Positions 39,611-47,385 of a DNA stretch of 48,857 nucleotides are shown here, one piece after another. A program made the translations under genes and the position numbers. Position 1 is the first letter of the stretch. Every line of letters begins with the position of its first letter. Below the pieces are notes generated by a model. It searched no databases and was not told the DNA's origin. It saw only the letters and a program-made list of their open reading frames with translations. This DNA is from Micromonospora sp. H61 (lineage in GTDB: Bacteria; Actinomycetota; Actinomycetes; Mycobacteriales; Micromonosporaceae), in NCBI RefSeq assembly GCF_018070325.1, contig NZ_JAGPXY010000048.1:1-48857 (forward strand), written 5' to 3'.

Positions 39611-40816
39611 TCAGCGCAGGGCGGGCTCCGCGGTGACCGGCGCGTCCCAGTCGATGACGTAGCGCTGCTCGTCGGCGACGGTCTTCTCCGGGTCCAGCAC
39701 CGTGCGCACCATCAGCGGCATCAGCAACGGCATCAACGTCCGCGCGACCGCACCGGGGGCCTTCGCGTGGTTGATCCGGGCCGCGCGGGCCGCGACCTTC
39801 TCCACCCGGCTACGACGCAGCCGCACGTACGCGGCGAACGCCGCCTGGACGTCCGGCAGGTCGCGCAGGCAGCGGGCGAGTTGTACCGCGCTCTCGATGG
39901 CCAGCGACGCGCCCTGCCCCGAACTGTTCGACGGTGCGTGCGCCGCGTCGCCGACCAGCACCATCCGGCCCCGATGCCAGTGCGGCACGGGCGGCATGAT
40001 CTGCAACGATCCGACCACCTGGAGGTCGTCGGCGTTGCTGGTGCCGACCAACTCCCGGCCCGGGTCGTCGTCGCCGTAGGTGGCGCGCAGCGTGTCCAGC
40101 CACTGCTCCGCCGGTACCGCCCGGGCCTCGACGAGGCTCATCGGCCGCTGCTGCGGCAGGTTGGCCCCCCACCGGGTGCCGCCGCCGGGCTCGGGCCAGT
40201 ACAGGTAGTAGCCGCGTCGGCCGAACGCGAACGTCATGGTGCCCGACTCGGCGTCCACCTCGTGCCGGGCGACGGCTTCGAAGCCGAGCAGCCCGGTGAA
40301 CCGGGGTCCGGGCGCGGCCGGGTCGATCAGATCCCGGACCGTGGAACGGATCCCGTCCGCGCCGACGAGGATGTCGGCGGTCGCGGTACTGCCGTCCTCG
40401 AAGCGTGCGGTCACGCCGTCGCCGGTCTGCTCGGCGTCGACCAGCCGCTTGCCGTACGCGAACGGCACGCCCTCGGCGAATGCCTGGTCGTGCAGCACCT
40501 GGTACAGCTCGGCCCGGTGCACCACGTGCAGCGGCGGCACCCCGGTCAGCGTGGGCATGTCGAGGCGGCGGCGGCCGACGGCCAGAGCGCTGCGGTCGAT
40601 CGGTGTGGCGATCGCCGTCACCGCCTCGTGCGCGCCGACCGTACGCAGAGCCGCCACGCCGTTGGGCGCGAGGGCGAGGGTGCCGCCGATGCCGCTGGCC
40701 GTGGTCGGGTACGCCTCGTAGACGGTTGCGGTGATGCCGGCGCGGCGCAGCGCGAGCGCTGTCACCGGCCCGGCGATGCCACCGCCGACGACGATCGCGG
40801 TTCGTACCGTGGTCAT
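39611..40816 (-). CDS. FAD-dependent monooxygenase (PHBH-like fold)
   Basis: The 401-residue flavoprotein has the N-terminal dinucleotide motif VVGGGIAGPVTALAL (GxGxxG). The GD motif is VLVGDAAHAPSNSSGQGASLAIE, and DILVGADGIRSTVRDLI is the DG motif. This is the class A flavin monooxygenase layout that hydroxylates aromatic or related compounds with NAD(P)H. The substrate is unknown. The ATG is preceded by CAGGGAGAGAGC. The PadR gene lies upstream on the same strand, 187 nt away behind a hairpin, and could regulate it. Confidence 0.92.
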   Translation of the reverse strand: MTTVRTAIVVGGGIAGPVTALALRRAGITATVYEAYPTTASGIGGTLALAPNGVAALRTVGAHEAVTAIATPIDRSALAVGRRRLDMPTLTGVPPLHVVHRAELYQVLHDQAFAEGVPFAYGKRLVDAEQTGDGVTARFEDGSTATADILVGADGIRSTVRDLIDPAAPGPRFTGLLGFEAVARHEVDAESGTMTFAFGRRGYYLYWPEPGGGTRWGANLPQQRPMSLVEARAVPAEQWLDTLRATYGDDDPGRELVGTSNADDLQVVGSLQIMPPVPHWHRGRMVLVGDAAHAPSNSSGQGASLAIESAVQLARCLRDLPDVQAAFAAYVRLRRSRVEKVAARAARINHAKAPGAVARTLMPLLMPLMVRTVLDPEKTVADEQRYVIDWDAPVTAEPALR

Positions 40817-40962
40817 GCTCTCTCCCTGGTGTGGTCGGTGGTGCGCGGCGCGCGGACCTGTCGTGGTCGGTGCGCGGGCGCGCGGACCTGGGAGGGAGCC
40901 CGGTTATCCTCGTGATTGCCGCTTCGGGCCGGGTGCCTTCCCAGGCGTCGGTTCGGGGTCAG

Positions 40963-40998
40963 GGCCCCGGTGAGGTGTTGGCGCACCTCGCCGGGGCC
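40963..40998 (-). terminator. Terminator after the padR-like gene
   Basis: A 15-bp stem (40963-40977 with 40984-40998) with one G-T pair and a 6-nt loop starts five bases after the PadR stop on the minus strand. Confidence 0.65.
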
Positions 40999-41003
40999 GC
41001 TCT

Positions 41004-41747
41004 TCAGCCGGTGCTGTCGGCTCTCCGGCTGCTGCTGTCGGGGCGTTCGGTGCTGTCGGGGCTGGCCTCCGGGGTGTGGGTGGTTGGGGTGTCGGGGTTG
41101 AACCTCGGGGTGTGCGTTCCCTCGGCCAACTCGGTCAGTTCGGCCGGCATCTCGCCGGTCTCGTGGAAGGCCCGCCAGGTGCTCAACCCGGGGTAGCTCC
41201 CCGAGGTCAACTCCGCGAGCAGTGCCCGCAGCCAGTCCGCCTCCGCGTCCCGCATGGCGAGGTCGTACTCCGACTCCACCAGGAACAGCCGCGGGATCTC
41301 CCGCAGGTGCGCGTCGAGGGTTTCGCGGTCCTGGCGGATCGCGGCCTCCAGCAGGTCGAGTCGTTGCCGCAGCAGGCCGGTGGCCTCGTCGGGATGCAGC
41401 GCGGCGAGCACTGACAACCCGGCCCGGAAACGGGGATGCTCCGCCATCGGGGTGGAGACCAGCTCGCGGGCCCAGTCGACCAGCTCCGCCCGCCCCGCGT
41501 CGGTGATCCGGTAGACGGTGCGTTCCGGGCGTCGGCCCTCGCGCACGCTCTCCACCGCCTCGATCAGGTGGTGTTTGTCCAGGTTGCCGATCACCGTGTA
41601 GAAGGAGCCCCACTTGAACTCCATGTCCTGGTCCTTGCCCCAGGCCCGCAGTGCGGTGGCGATCTCGTACGGGTGCATCGGCCGCTGGACGAGTGCGGAC
41701 AGCACGGCCAGCGCCAGCAGGTTGCCGACCTTGCGCCGCTTCGGCAC
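41004..41747 (-). CDS. PadR family transcriptional regulator
   Basis: The 247-residue protein has an N-terminal winged helix (NLLALAVLSALVQRPMHPYEIA, WGSFYTVIGNLDKHHLIEAV) and the PadR C-terminal helical domain with a Vir_Act_alpha_C-like part (LRQRLDLLEAAIRQDRETLD). A Thr/Pro/Ser-rich disordered tail of about 35 residues is added. The GTG start follows GAGGGGG by five bases. A repeated CTCGTCGACG lies in its promoter and may be its own operator. The likely target besides itself is the FAD monooxygenase downstream. Confidence 0.92.
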   Translation of the reverse strand: MPKRRKVGNLLALAVLSALVQRPMHPYEIATALRAWGKDQDMEFKWGSFYTVIGNLDKHHLIEAVESVREGRRPERTVYRITDAGRAELVDWARELVSTPMAEHPRFRAGLSVLAALHPDEATGLLRQRLDLLEAAIRQDRETLDAHLREIPRLFLVESEYDLAMRDAEADWLRALLAELTSGSYPGLSTWRAFHETGEMPAELTELAEGTHTPRFNPDTPTTHTPEASPDSTERPDSSSRRADSTG

Positions 41748-41760
41748 GATGACCCCCTCG

Positions 41761-41790
41761 CTCGTCGACGGTTACTCGTCGACGAATATA
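41761..41790 (-). promoter_or_regulatory. padR promoter with direct repeat, candidate operator
   Basis: CTCGTCGACG occurs at 41761-41770 and 41775-41784, each containing the palindrome CGTCGACG. On the minus strand TATATT (41790-41785) is a good -10 element, so a regulator bound to the repeats would cover the transcription start. Confidence 0.5.
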
Positions 41791-41893
41791 CGCCGACGGC
41801 GAGAATGCGACGACCCCGCGCGCTGGACCGTGGGCCGGAGTGGGGTGACGTACGGCGGTGCCGGGCCGGGACGGTCGGCCACGGCGCTCGGCC

Positions 41894-41899
41894 TACGAT
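41894..41899 (+). promoter_or_regulatory. -10 element for nadD (leaderless start)
   Basis: TACGAT lies 6 nt before the GTG at 41906, and no ribosome binding site fits between. Confidence 0.5.
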
Positions 41900-41905
41900 C
41901 ATCGG

Positions 41906-42502
41906 GTGGAGGAAGATATCCGGCGGATCGGGATCATGGGTGGCACCTTCGACCCGATCCACCACGGGCACCTCGTCGCGGCCAGCGAGGTGGCGGACCG
42001 GTTCGGCCTGGACGAGGTGGTCTTCGTGCCCACCGGCCAGCCGTGGCAGAAGGCCGACGAGCCGGTCAGCCCGGCCGAGGACCGGTACCTGATGACAGTG
42101 ATCGCCACCGCCTCCAACCCTCGCTTCCAGGTCAGCCGGGTGGACATCGACCGTAGTGGGCCGACCTACACGGTCGACACGCTGCGTGACCTGCAGGCCG
42201 AGTACGGCCCGAAGGTGCAGTTGTTCTTCATCACCGGTGCGGACGCCCTGCAACGCATCCTTTCCTGGAAGGACCTGGACGAGATCTTCGAGTTGGCGCA
42301 TTTCATCGGCGTGACCCGCCCCGGTTTCCCGCTGAGTGACAAGCACCTCCCGGCGGACACCGTCAGCCTGATCCAGGTGCCCGCGATGTCCATCTCGTCG
42401 ACCGACTGTCGCGCTCGGGTCGCCCGAGGCGAGCCGGTCTGGTACCTGGTGCCCGACGGTGTGGTGCAGTACATCGCCAAGCGGAGCCTCTATCAGCGCT
42501 GA
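41906..42502 (+). CDS. nadD: Nicotinate-nucleotide adenylyltransferase
   Basis: Makes deamido-NAD from nicotinate mononucleotide and ATP. The 198-residue protein has the nucleotidyltransferase motif GGTFDPIHHGH at 12-22 and the ISSTDCRAR motif near the C-terminus (ISSTxxR). FFITGADALQRILSWKDLDE is also typical of NadD. The GTG at 41906 is set by the -10 element at 41894-41899. It leads the core group nadD-rsfS-histidine phosphatase. Confidence 0.97.
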   Translation: MEEDIRRIGIMGGTFDPIHHGHLVAASEVADRFGLDEVVFVPTGQPWQKADEPVSPAEDRYLMTVIATASNPRFQVSRVDIDRSGPTYTVDTLRDLQAEYGPKVQLFFITGADALQRILSWKDLDEIFELAHFIGVTRPGFPLSDKHLPADTVSLIQVPAMSISSTDCRARVARGEPVWYLVPDGVVQYIAKRSLYQR

Positions 42503-42612
42503 GCGCACCCGTTATGCCCAGGTTCGTGGCGCTAACCGACCAGAACTGGACGATCGGGGTGCCGGCGGGTATGAGACGCTTGGAGGATCGCACGCTTGAT
42601 CGAAGGAGAACG

Positions 42613-43020
42613 GTGACGATTTCCGAACGCGCTCACGAGCTGGCTATCGCGGCCGCCCAGGCCGCCGCCGACAAGAAGGCGCAGGACATCACGATCATCG
42701 ACGTCGGCGACCAGCTCGCCATCACCGACGCGTTCGTGCTCGCCGCTGCCCCCAACGAGCGTCAGGTGCTGGCCATCGTCGACGCCATCGAGGAGAGCCT
42801 GCTGGAGCTGCCGGACAAGGCGAAGCCGGTGCGGCGCGAGGGCGAGCGTGGTGGCCGCTGGGTGCTGCTCGACTACGTCGACATCGTGGTGCACGTCCAG
42901 CACACCGAGGAGCGCGAGTTCTACGGGCTCGACCGTCTCTGGAAGGACTGCCCCACCATCCCGTTCGTCGATCGCGACCTGGTCGAGGCCGACGCCAGCG
43001 GGTCCGCCGCCGCCGAATGA
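42613..43020 (+). CDS. rsfS: Ribosome silencing factor RsfS
   Basis: The 135-residue protein binds L14 and blocks 30S-50S joining under starvation. The segments AQDITIIDVGDQLAITDAFV, GGRWVLLDYVDIVVHVQ and REFYGLDRLWKDCP are diagnostic of the RsfS/Iojap family. The GTG start follows AAGGAG by five bases. The open frame upstream of it is not supported. nadD is 110 nt upstream and the next gene overlaps by ATGA. Confidence 0.97.
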   Translation: MTISERAHELAIAAAQAAADKKAQDITIIDVGDQLAITDAFVLAAAPNERQVLAIVDAIEESLLELPDKAKPVRREGERGGRWVLLDYVDIVVHVQHTEEREFYGLDRLWKDCPTIPFVDRDLVEADASGSAAAE

Positions 43021-43676
43021 CCCGGCTGATCGTCTGGCGGCACGGCAACACCGACTGGAACGCCGCCAACCGCGTCCAGGGGCAGACCGACGTACCCCTC
43101 AACGAGCTTGGCCGCGACCAGGCCCGCGCCGCCGCCCCGCTGCTCGCGGGGCTGCGGCCCGACGCCATCGTGGCCAGCGACCTGAGCCGCGCCGCCGACA
43201 CCGCCGCCGCGCTCGCCGCGCTGACGGGTCTGCCGGTACGCACCGACGCCCGGCTGCGCGAGCGGCACTTCGGCCAGTGGCAGGGTCTGCACCTCACCGA
43301 GGTCGCCGAGCGCTTCCCCGAGGAGTACGCGCGCTGGCGGGCCGGCGACCCCGACCCGGGCGCGGATCTGGAACCCCTGCACGACCTCGGCGAGCGGGTC
43401 GGCGCCGCACTGCGGGAGGCTGCCGAGGCGGCAGCCGGCGGCACGGTGGTGGTCGCCACCCACGGTGGCGGGTCCCGGCAGGGCATGGGTCATCTGCTCG
43501 GCTGGGACACCCGGGTGCTGCGCTCCGTCGGCTCGTTGGCCAACTGCCACTGGAGTGAGCTACGGCACGACGACCGTGCGCCGGCCATCGGGCGTCCGCA
43601 GGACGTCAGCGGCTGGCAGTTGCGGGCGCACAACGTCGGCCTGATCACCGCCCCGGTCGCCGTCGACGCGGTCTGA
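43017..43676 (+). CDS. Histidine phosphatase family protein (phosphoglycerate-mutase-like)
   Basis: The 219-residue protein starts with RLIVWRHGNTDWN, in which H9 of RHG is the phospho-accepting histidine. The second His is in VVVATHGGGSRQ. DAIVASDLSRAADTAAAL is the third conserved block. Such proteins after rsfS are often annotated as phosphoglycerate mutase, but in actinobacteria some act as broad phosphatases or glucosyl-3-phosphoglycerate phosphatase. The exact substrate is open. Its start overlaps the rsfS stop. Confidence 0.92.
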   Translation: MTRLIVWRHGNTDWNAANRVQGQTDVPLNELGRDQARAAAPLLAGLRPDAIVASDLSRAADTAAALAALTGLPVRTDARLRERHFGQWQGLHLTEVAERFPEEYARWRAGDPDPGADLEPLHDLGERVGAALREAAEAAAGGTVVVATHGGGSRQGMGHLLGWDTRVLRSVGSLANCHWSELRHDDRAPAIGRPQDVSGWQLRAHNVGLITAPVAVDAV

Positions 43677-43711
43677 GCACTCGCGCCTCGGCGTTCGCGG
43701 CCTCGATCGGC

Positions 43712-43717
43712 TAGCGT
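43712..43717 (+). promoter_or_regulatory. -10 element for the DegV gene (leaderless start)
   Basis: TAGCGT lies 7 nt before the ATG at 43725. Confidence 0.5.
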
Positions 43718-43724
43718 GCCGGGC

Positions 43725-44579
43725 ATGCCCGTCGCGGTTGTCATCGACTCCACCGCCTACCTTCCGCCCGAGCTGGTGCAGGCGCACCGGCTGACCGTCG
43801 TGCCGTTGACCGTCGTGCTCAACGGCGCGGAAGGGCTGGAGGGGGTGGAGACCCAGCCGGCCGACGCCACACTGGCGCTGAGCGCCCGCCGGGTCACCGC
43901 GACCACCTCCCGCCCGGCACCCGAGCAGTTCGCCCGGACGTACCGCCGACTGCTCGACGCCGGCGCCGACGGGATCGTCTCGGTGCACATCTCCGCCGCG
44001 CTGTCCGGCACGGTGGAGGCCGCCCGGCTCGCCGCCGCCGACCTCGACGGCCGGGTCGAGGTCGTGGACAGCCGCTCGGCGGGCATGGGGCTGGGCTTTC
44101 CGGCCATCGCCGCCGCCACCGCCGCCGAGGCCGGCGCCGACCTTGCCGCTGTACGCGACGCGGCGCTGGCCGCCACCGCCCGCACCACAGTCTGGTTCTA
44201 CGTCGACACGCTGGAGTTCCTTCGCCGGGGCGGCCGGATCAACGCGGCCGAGGCGTTGGTCGGCACCGCGCTGTCCGTCAAGCCGATCATGCACATGCCG
44301 GACGGGGCGATAGTGCTGCGGGAGAAGGTGCGCACCGCCAGCCGGGGAGTGGCCCGTCTCGTGGACCTGGCCGTCGAGGCGGCCGACGGCGACGACGTGG
44401 ATCTCGGAGTGCACCACCTGGCCGCGCCGCAACGGGCCGAGGCGTTGCGGGCTGCGCTCACCGAGCGGTTCGGTGACCGGCTGCACGACACGTACGTCTC
44501 CGAGGCGGGCGCCGTCGTCGCCGCGCACGCCGGGCCTGGCCTGGCCTGCGTGGTCGTCCACCGCCGACCGGAGGGCTGA
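43725..44579 (+). CDS. DegV family protein (fatty-acid binding, FakB-like)
   Basis: The 284-residue protein has the DegV start VAVVIDSTAYLPPELV and the lipid-contact segments VTATTSRPAPEQFARTY, ISAALSGTVEAA and VDSRSAGMGLG. FLRRGGRINAAEA is the conserved RRGGRI block. The family binds fatty acids; in FakB it presents them to the kinase FakA. No fakA-like DAK gene is in the window. The ATG at 43725 is preferred over a GTG at 43716 because of the -10 spacing. Confidence 0.94.
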   Translation: MPVAVVIDSTAYLPPELVQAHRLTVVPLTVVLNGAEGLEGVETQPADATLALSARRVTATTSRPAPEQFARTYRRLLDAGADGIVSVHISAALSGTVEAARLAAADLDGRVEVVDSRSAGMGLGFPAIAAATAAEAGADLAAVRDAALAATARTTVWFYVDTLEFLRRGGRINAAEALVGTALSVKPIMHMPDGAIVLREKVRTASRGVARLVDLAVEAADGDDVDLGVHHLAAPQRAEALRAALTERFGDRLHDTYVSEAGAVVAAHAGPGLACVVVHRRPEG

Positions 44580-44582
44580 GCC

Positions 44583-45356
44583 GTGCCCACGTCGTGCGTG
44601 GTGACCGGAGGCGGTCGCGGTGTCGGCCGGGCCGTGGTGGAACGGCTGCTGGCGACCGGCGCCACCATCGTCGTACTGGAACGCGACGCCGACGCGGTCG
44701 ACTGGTTGGCCGACCATCCGGCAGCCGATCGGCTCGTCGCGGTGATCGGCGACGCCGCCGACGAGCAGGTGGCCGAGCGCGCCGCCGAGCTGGCGGACCG
44801 CGCCGCGCCGCTGACCGGCTGGGTGAACAACGCAGCGGTCTTCCGCGATGCCACGCTGCACACCGCGTCGGCCGACACGGTGCTGGACCTGATCGGGTTG
44901 AACCTGCGCCCGGCCGTGGTGGGCGCCGCGGTCGCCGTCCGCCGCTTTCTGGCCCGCGCCGCCGGCGGCGCGATCGTCAACGTCTCGTCGCACCAGGCCC
45001 GCCGGCCGGTGTCCGGTGCCCTGCCGTACGCGACGGCTAAGGCCGCCGTGGAGGGGCTGACCCGGGCGCTGGCTGTCGAGTACGGGCGGCACGGCATCCG
45101 CGCCAACGCGGTAGCGCTCGGCTCGATCGCCACCGAGCGGCACACCGAATTCCTCGCCACGCAGGAGCCCACCCAGGCCCAGTGGATCGACGCCGAGCTG
45201 ACCCGGCTGCACCCGGTGGGTCGCATCGGGCGGGCCGAGGAGGTGGCCGAGGCGGTCGCGTACCTGCTGTCGCCCGCAGCGAGCTTCGTCAACGGGGTGA
45301 CGCTGCCGGTGGACGGCGGACGGGCCGTACTCGGCCTCGACCCAGAGACCCGCTGA
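44583..45356 (+). CDS. SDR family oxidoreductase
   Basis: The 257-residue short-chain dehydrogenase has TGGGRGVG at 8-15 (NAD(P) binding), VNNAAV at 81-86, the catalytic S in NVSS near 135 and YATAK at 149-153. The C-terminal VNGVTLPVDGG is typical. The substrate is unknown. It starts with GTG three bases after the DegV stop and is probably cotranscribed with it. Confidence 0.94.
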   Translation: MPTSCVVTGGGRGVGRAVVERLLATGATIVVLERDADAVDWLADHPAADRLVAVIGDAADEQVAERAAELADRAAPLTGWVNNAAVFRDATLHTASADTVLDLIGLNLRPAVVGAAVAVRRFLARAAGGAIVNVSSHQARRPVSGALPYATAKAAVEGLTRALAVEYGRHGIRANAVALGSIATERHTEFLATQEPTQAQWIDAELTRLHPVGRIGRAEEVAEAVAYLLSPAASFVNGVTLPVDGGRAVLGLDPETR

Positions 45357-45376
45357 CCGCCTAGATCGCTCGGCTT

Positions 45377-45598
45377 CTAGCTGTCGGCGACGAACACGCC
45401 CTGCCCCTGCTGACCGTAGATCAGGTTTCGCTCGTGCAGCTCCTTGACGGCTCGATAGGCCGTGGAGCGTGCCACGTTGTACAGCTCGCCGATCTCGGAC
45501 ACCGATGGCAGTTGTTGGCCAGGCGAGTATTCACCTGAGCGAATCTTTTGCTCAATGTCATCCGCCACGCGGCGGTAGTGCGGTGGTCTCGTCGGCAT
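45377..45598 (-). CDS. Small GntR-type DNA-binding regulator
   Basis: The 73-residue protein is only the GntR winged helix: YRRVADDIEQKIRSGEYSPGQQLPSVSEIGELYNVARSTAYRAVKEL, with a short wing (LIYGQQGQGVFVADS). No effector domain follows, so it may act without a ligand or with a partner, as KorSA-like regulators of actinomycete elements do. Codon use is less GC-rich than its neighbours. The ATG follows GGGAG by about nine bases. It is divergent from the two small genes at 45735-46225, and the shared region holds repeats suited to its binding. Confidence 0.9.
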   Translation of the reverse strand: MPTRPPHYRRVADDIEQKIRSGEYSPGQQLPSVSEIGELYNVARSTAYRAVKELHERNLIYGQQGQGVFVADS

Positions 45599-45692
45599 GA
45601 GCGGCTCTCCCGGACTTCAGCGGAGATCATGTTTCCAGCCCGGGCGTGATCGAGACAAGGCGGCAACGCAGCAAAGTGGAGATAGTGAGAAC

Positions 45693-45730
45693 TTGACTAC
45701 ACTGAGACAGTGGATACAGTGAGACAGTGG
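45693..45730 (+). promoter_or_regulatory. Promoter with overlapping inverted and direct repeats, candidate GntR operator
   Basis: A -35 TTGACT (45693-45698) and a -10 TACAGT (45715-45720) are 16 nt apart. CACTG-AGA-CAGTG (45700-45712) is a perfect inverted repeat between them. TGAGACAGTGG occurs at 45703-45713 and again at 45720-45730. A regulator bound here would block the promoter. Confidence 0.6.
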
Positions 45731-45734
45731 CCGG

Positions 45735-46052
45735 GTGCTCCTGGACTTCAGCACTCCTGAGGTATCCGGTCTGCCCGCCCTGAGGGAGTTCATCGCAAGG
45801 TTTCGGCCCCCAGGGCGGGCTACTTCCGATCGCGCGGAGGCGTCGAACATGCCAATCGATGAACCGGTGTCCACGGCGACCGAACTGTTCATGGCCAAGC
45901 GGGTGCTGGATGCCCACTGGACCCGGGCGCTCGACCGGCCGTGGCAGGCGGGCGGTTGCCTGGAGTGCCGAGGGCACAGCGACTGCCGACAACTCGACTG
46001 GGCGCTGGCGCTCATGGCAGAAGTCGCCTCGGTCATGCTCCAGAAACGGTGA
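45735..46052 (+). CDS. Small protein with CX2CX2HX2C motif, unknown function
   Basis: The 105-residue form starts at the GTG at 45735. The alternative is the ATG at 45849, which has GGAGG eight bases upstream and gives a 67-residue protein. Third-position GC in 45735-45849 is about three quarters, higher than at positions one and two, so the longer form looks coding. The conserved-looking part is ELFMAKRVLDAHW and GGCLECRGHSDCRQLDWALA, which could bind zinc through Cys, Cys, His and Cys. Its stop overlaps the next small gene (GTGA). It is divergent from the GntR gene. Confidence 0.65.
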   Translation: MLLDFSTPEVSGLPALREFIARFRPPGRATSDRAEASNMPIDEPVSTATELFMAKRVLDAHWTRALDRPWQAGGCLECRGHSDCRQLDWALALMAEVASVMLQKR

Positions 46053-46225
46053 CTGATCTGCTCCGCGCCGCTGTGTTAGCCTCCGTGCGCGCCCCAGATG
46101 GGCCTACCCCCGGAGGTTCTGGCTACTTCAGCCACCACGCCGAGATCGATGCGATGTACGCGTCTCTCGTGCGGGATCCGGGGCGTCGGTGCCCTCGGGG
46201 CTTCGTCATCTGTGTGGCTGGGTGA
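46049..46225 (+). CDS. Small protein of unknown function, coupled to the CX2CX2HX2C protein
   Basis: The 58-residue frame starts with a GTG that overlaps the preceding stop (GTGA) and reads through TPGGSGYFSHHAEIDAMYAS and DPGRRCPRGFVICVAG. The four-base overlap, the composition and the lack of a competing frame support it as a gene. It contains a His-His-Ala-Glu stretch and two cysteines. I do not recognise a family. Confidence 0.55.
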   Translation: MTDLLRAAVLASVRAPDGPTPGGSGYFSHHAEIDAMYASLVRDPGRRCPRGFVICVAG

Positions 46226-46279
46226 ACGCTGTGGGCCTCCGGTCGGGTCTTCGGATCGACCGGGAAGAAGACGGTACGG

Positions 46280-46654
46280 ATGACAGTCACGTTCAACCAC
46301 ACCATCATCGCCAGCAAGGACAAGAGCGCCTCGGCCGCGTTCTACCGGGAGCTGTTCGAGCTGCCAGAGGCGCCATCGTGGGGGCCGTTCGCCAACGTCC
46401 AACTGGACGAGGGTGTGCTGCTCCAGTTCGCCGAGCCGCCGGTGGACATCCAGATGCAGCACTACGCGTTCCTCGTCGACGACGAGTTGTTCGTGCGCTG
46501 CCTGGCGTTCGTCGAGGGACGTGGCATCACGTACTGGGCCGACCCGCAGTTGAAGCGGGAGGGGGAGACCAACACCGAGCACGGTGGCCAGGGCTTCTAC
46601 TTCTTCGACCCGTCCGGCCACGCGATCGAAATCATCACCCGGCCGTACCTGTAG
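46280..46654 (+). CDS. VOC family protein (glyoxalase/bleomycin resistance-like)
   Basis: The 124-residue single VOC domain begins TVTFNHTIIASKDKSASAAFYRELF and ends with GGQGFYFFDPSGHAIEIITRPY, the typical repeats with metal-ligand positions (His in FNHT, Glu in AIEI). The ligand is unknown. The ATG follows a weak GGGAAGAAGACGG. It is separate from the VOC domain fused to the membrane protein at 5431-6957. Confidence 0.92.
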   Translation: MTVTFNHTIIASKDKSASAAFYRELFELPEAPSWGPFANVQLDEGVLLQFAEPPVDIQMQHYAFLVDDELFVRCLAFVEGRGITYWADPQLKREGETNTEHGGQGFYFFDPSGHAIEIITRPYL

Positions 46655-46736
46655 CAGGCGGCGTCCGTCGTTCGTCGAGAACGGTGTCGGCCCCGGCGGG
46701 CATCGGGCCGGCACCACCCGCCCAACGGCCGGACCC

Positions 46737-47060
46737 TTAGAACGCCTCGTCGGCCACCCCGCTGTAGCCGCGTAGACCGTGCTGCCGAGCCAGCGCGTAG
46801 ATGGCATCGAGCTGGCCGAGCATCCCTACCGGGAGGGTGAGCAGCACGTACTTCGCCGCATCGTCGGGCGCGTCGACAAGGTCGTATTCGGTCGGTTCGA
46901 GGACGTCCACCAGATCGGGCCAGCGTGACAACAGCTCGCCCCGGAAGCGGGTGACGTCGGGGTGCGGTTCGAGAGGGTCTGTCGCCCCGTCGGCCAAGCC
47001 GTCATAGATCTCGCCGGGGTCGCCCACGCCAGCCTTCCAGAACACGAAATCACTGCTCAC
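46737..47060 (-). CDS. Hypothetical protein
   Basis: The 107-residue protein reads SSDFVFWKAGVGDPGEIYDG, then RFRGELLSRWPDLVDVLEP and VLLTLPVGMLGQLDAIYALA, and ends GYSGVADEAF. It looks like a small soluble alpha/beta protein of the kind scattered in actinobacterial genomes. The GTG start at 47060 follows AGGAG by seven bases. It converges on the VOC gene. Confidence 0.75.
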   Translation of the reverse strand: MSSDFVFWKAGVGDPGEIYDGLADGATDPLEPHPDVTRFRGELLSRWPDLVDVLEPTEYDLVDAPDDAAKYVLLTLPVGMLGQLDAIYALARQHGLRGYSGVADEAF

Positions 47061-47306
47061 GGCGATGCTCCTGGACTGCTCGAACGGTGACCGGTCGCTC
47101 CGGCCGCCTGCGATCGTGGCGCGGTGAGTGAATATTCTCAGGCGATCTGGTGCCGGTTGCCGAGTGCCCATCGAACGTCGGTCAAGATCAGCACGAGATC
47201 GACCCTCCGCTTCTGGGCCGGGCGGCGAGTCACGCAGCGGCGATGTCTGACTGAAACGGCGTAGCCGCCGTCTGCGGCCATAGCAGGTCGGGGCATGATC
47301 AGGGCG

Positions 47307-47334
47307 TTGTCCACAGTGGCGTTGGTTGTCCACA
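47307..47334 (+). promoter_or_regulatory. Two DnaA-box sequences upstream of comEA
   Basis: TTGTCCACA occurs at 47307-47315 and 47326-47334, in the same direction, with starts 19 nt apart. This is the actinomycete DnaA-box consensus. They lie in a 325-nt gene-free region (47061-47385) that otherwise shows only an AT-rich GAATATTC palindrome at 47130-47137 and no further clear signals. Confidence 0.65.
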
Positions 47335-47373
47335 GGACGGCGTCGTCCCGCTCCGCCGTTCCGGCCACCGCCA

Positions 47374-47379
47374 TAGCGT
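47374..47379 (+). promoter_or_regulatory. -10 element for comEA (leaderless start)
   Basis: TAGCGT lies 6 nt before the GTG at 47386. Confidence 0.5.
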
Positions 47380-47385
47380 CGCGGT

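Noticed and set aside
42514..42612. Upstream extension of rsfS by 33 codons
   Set aside because: The GTG at 42613 has AAGGAG at the right distance and matches the start of the family. The extension resembles intergenic sequence.
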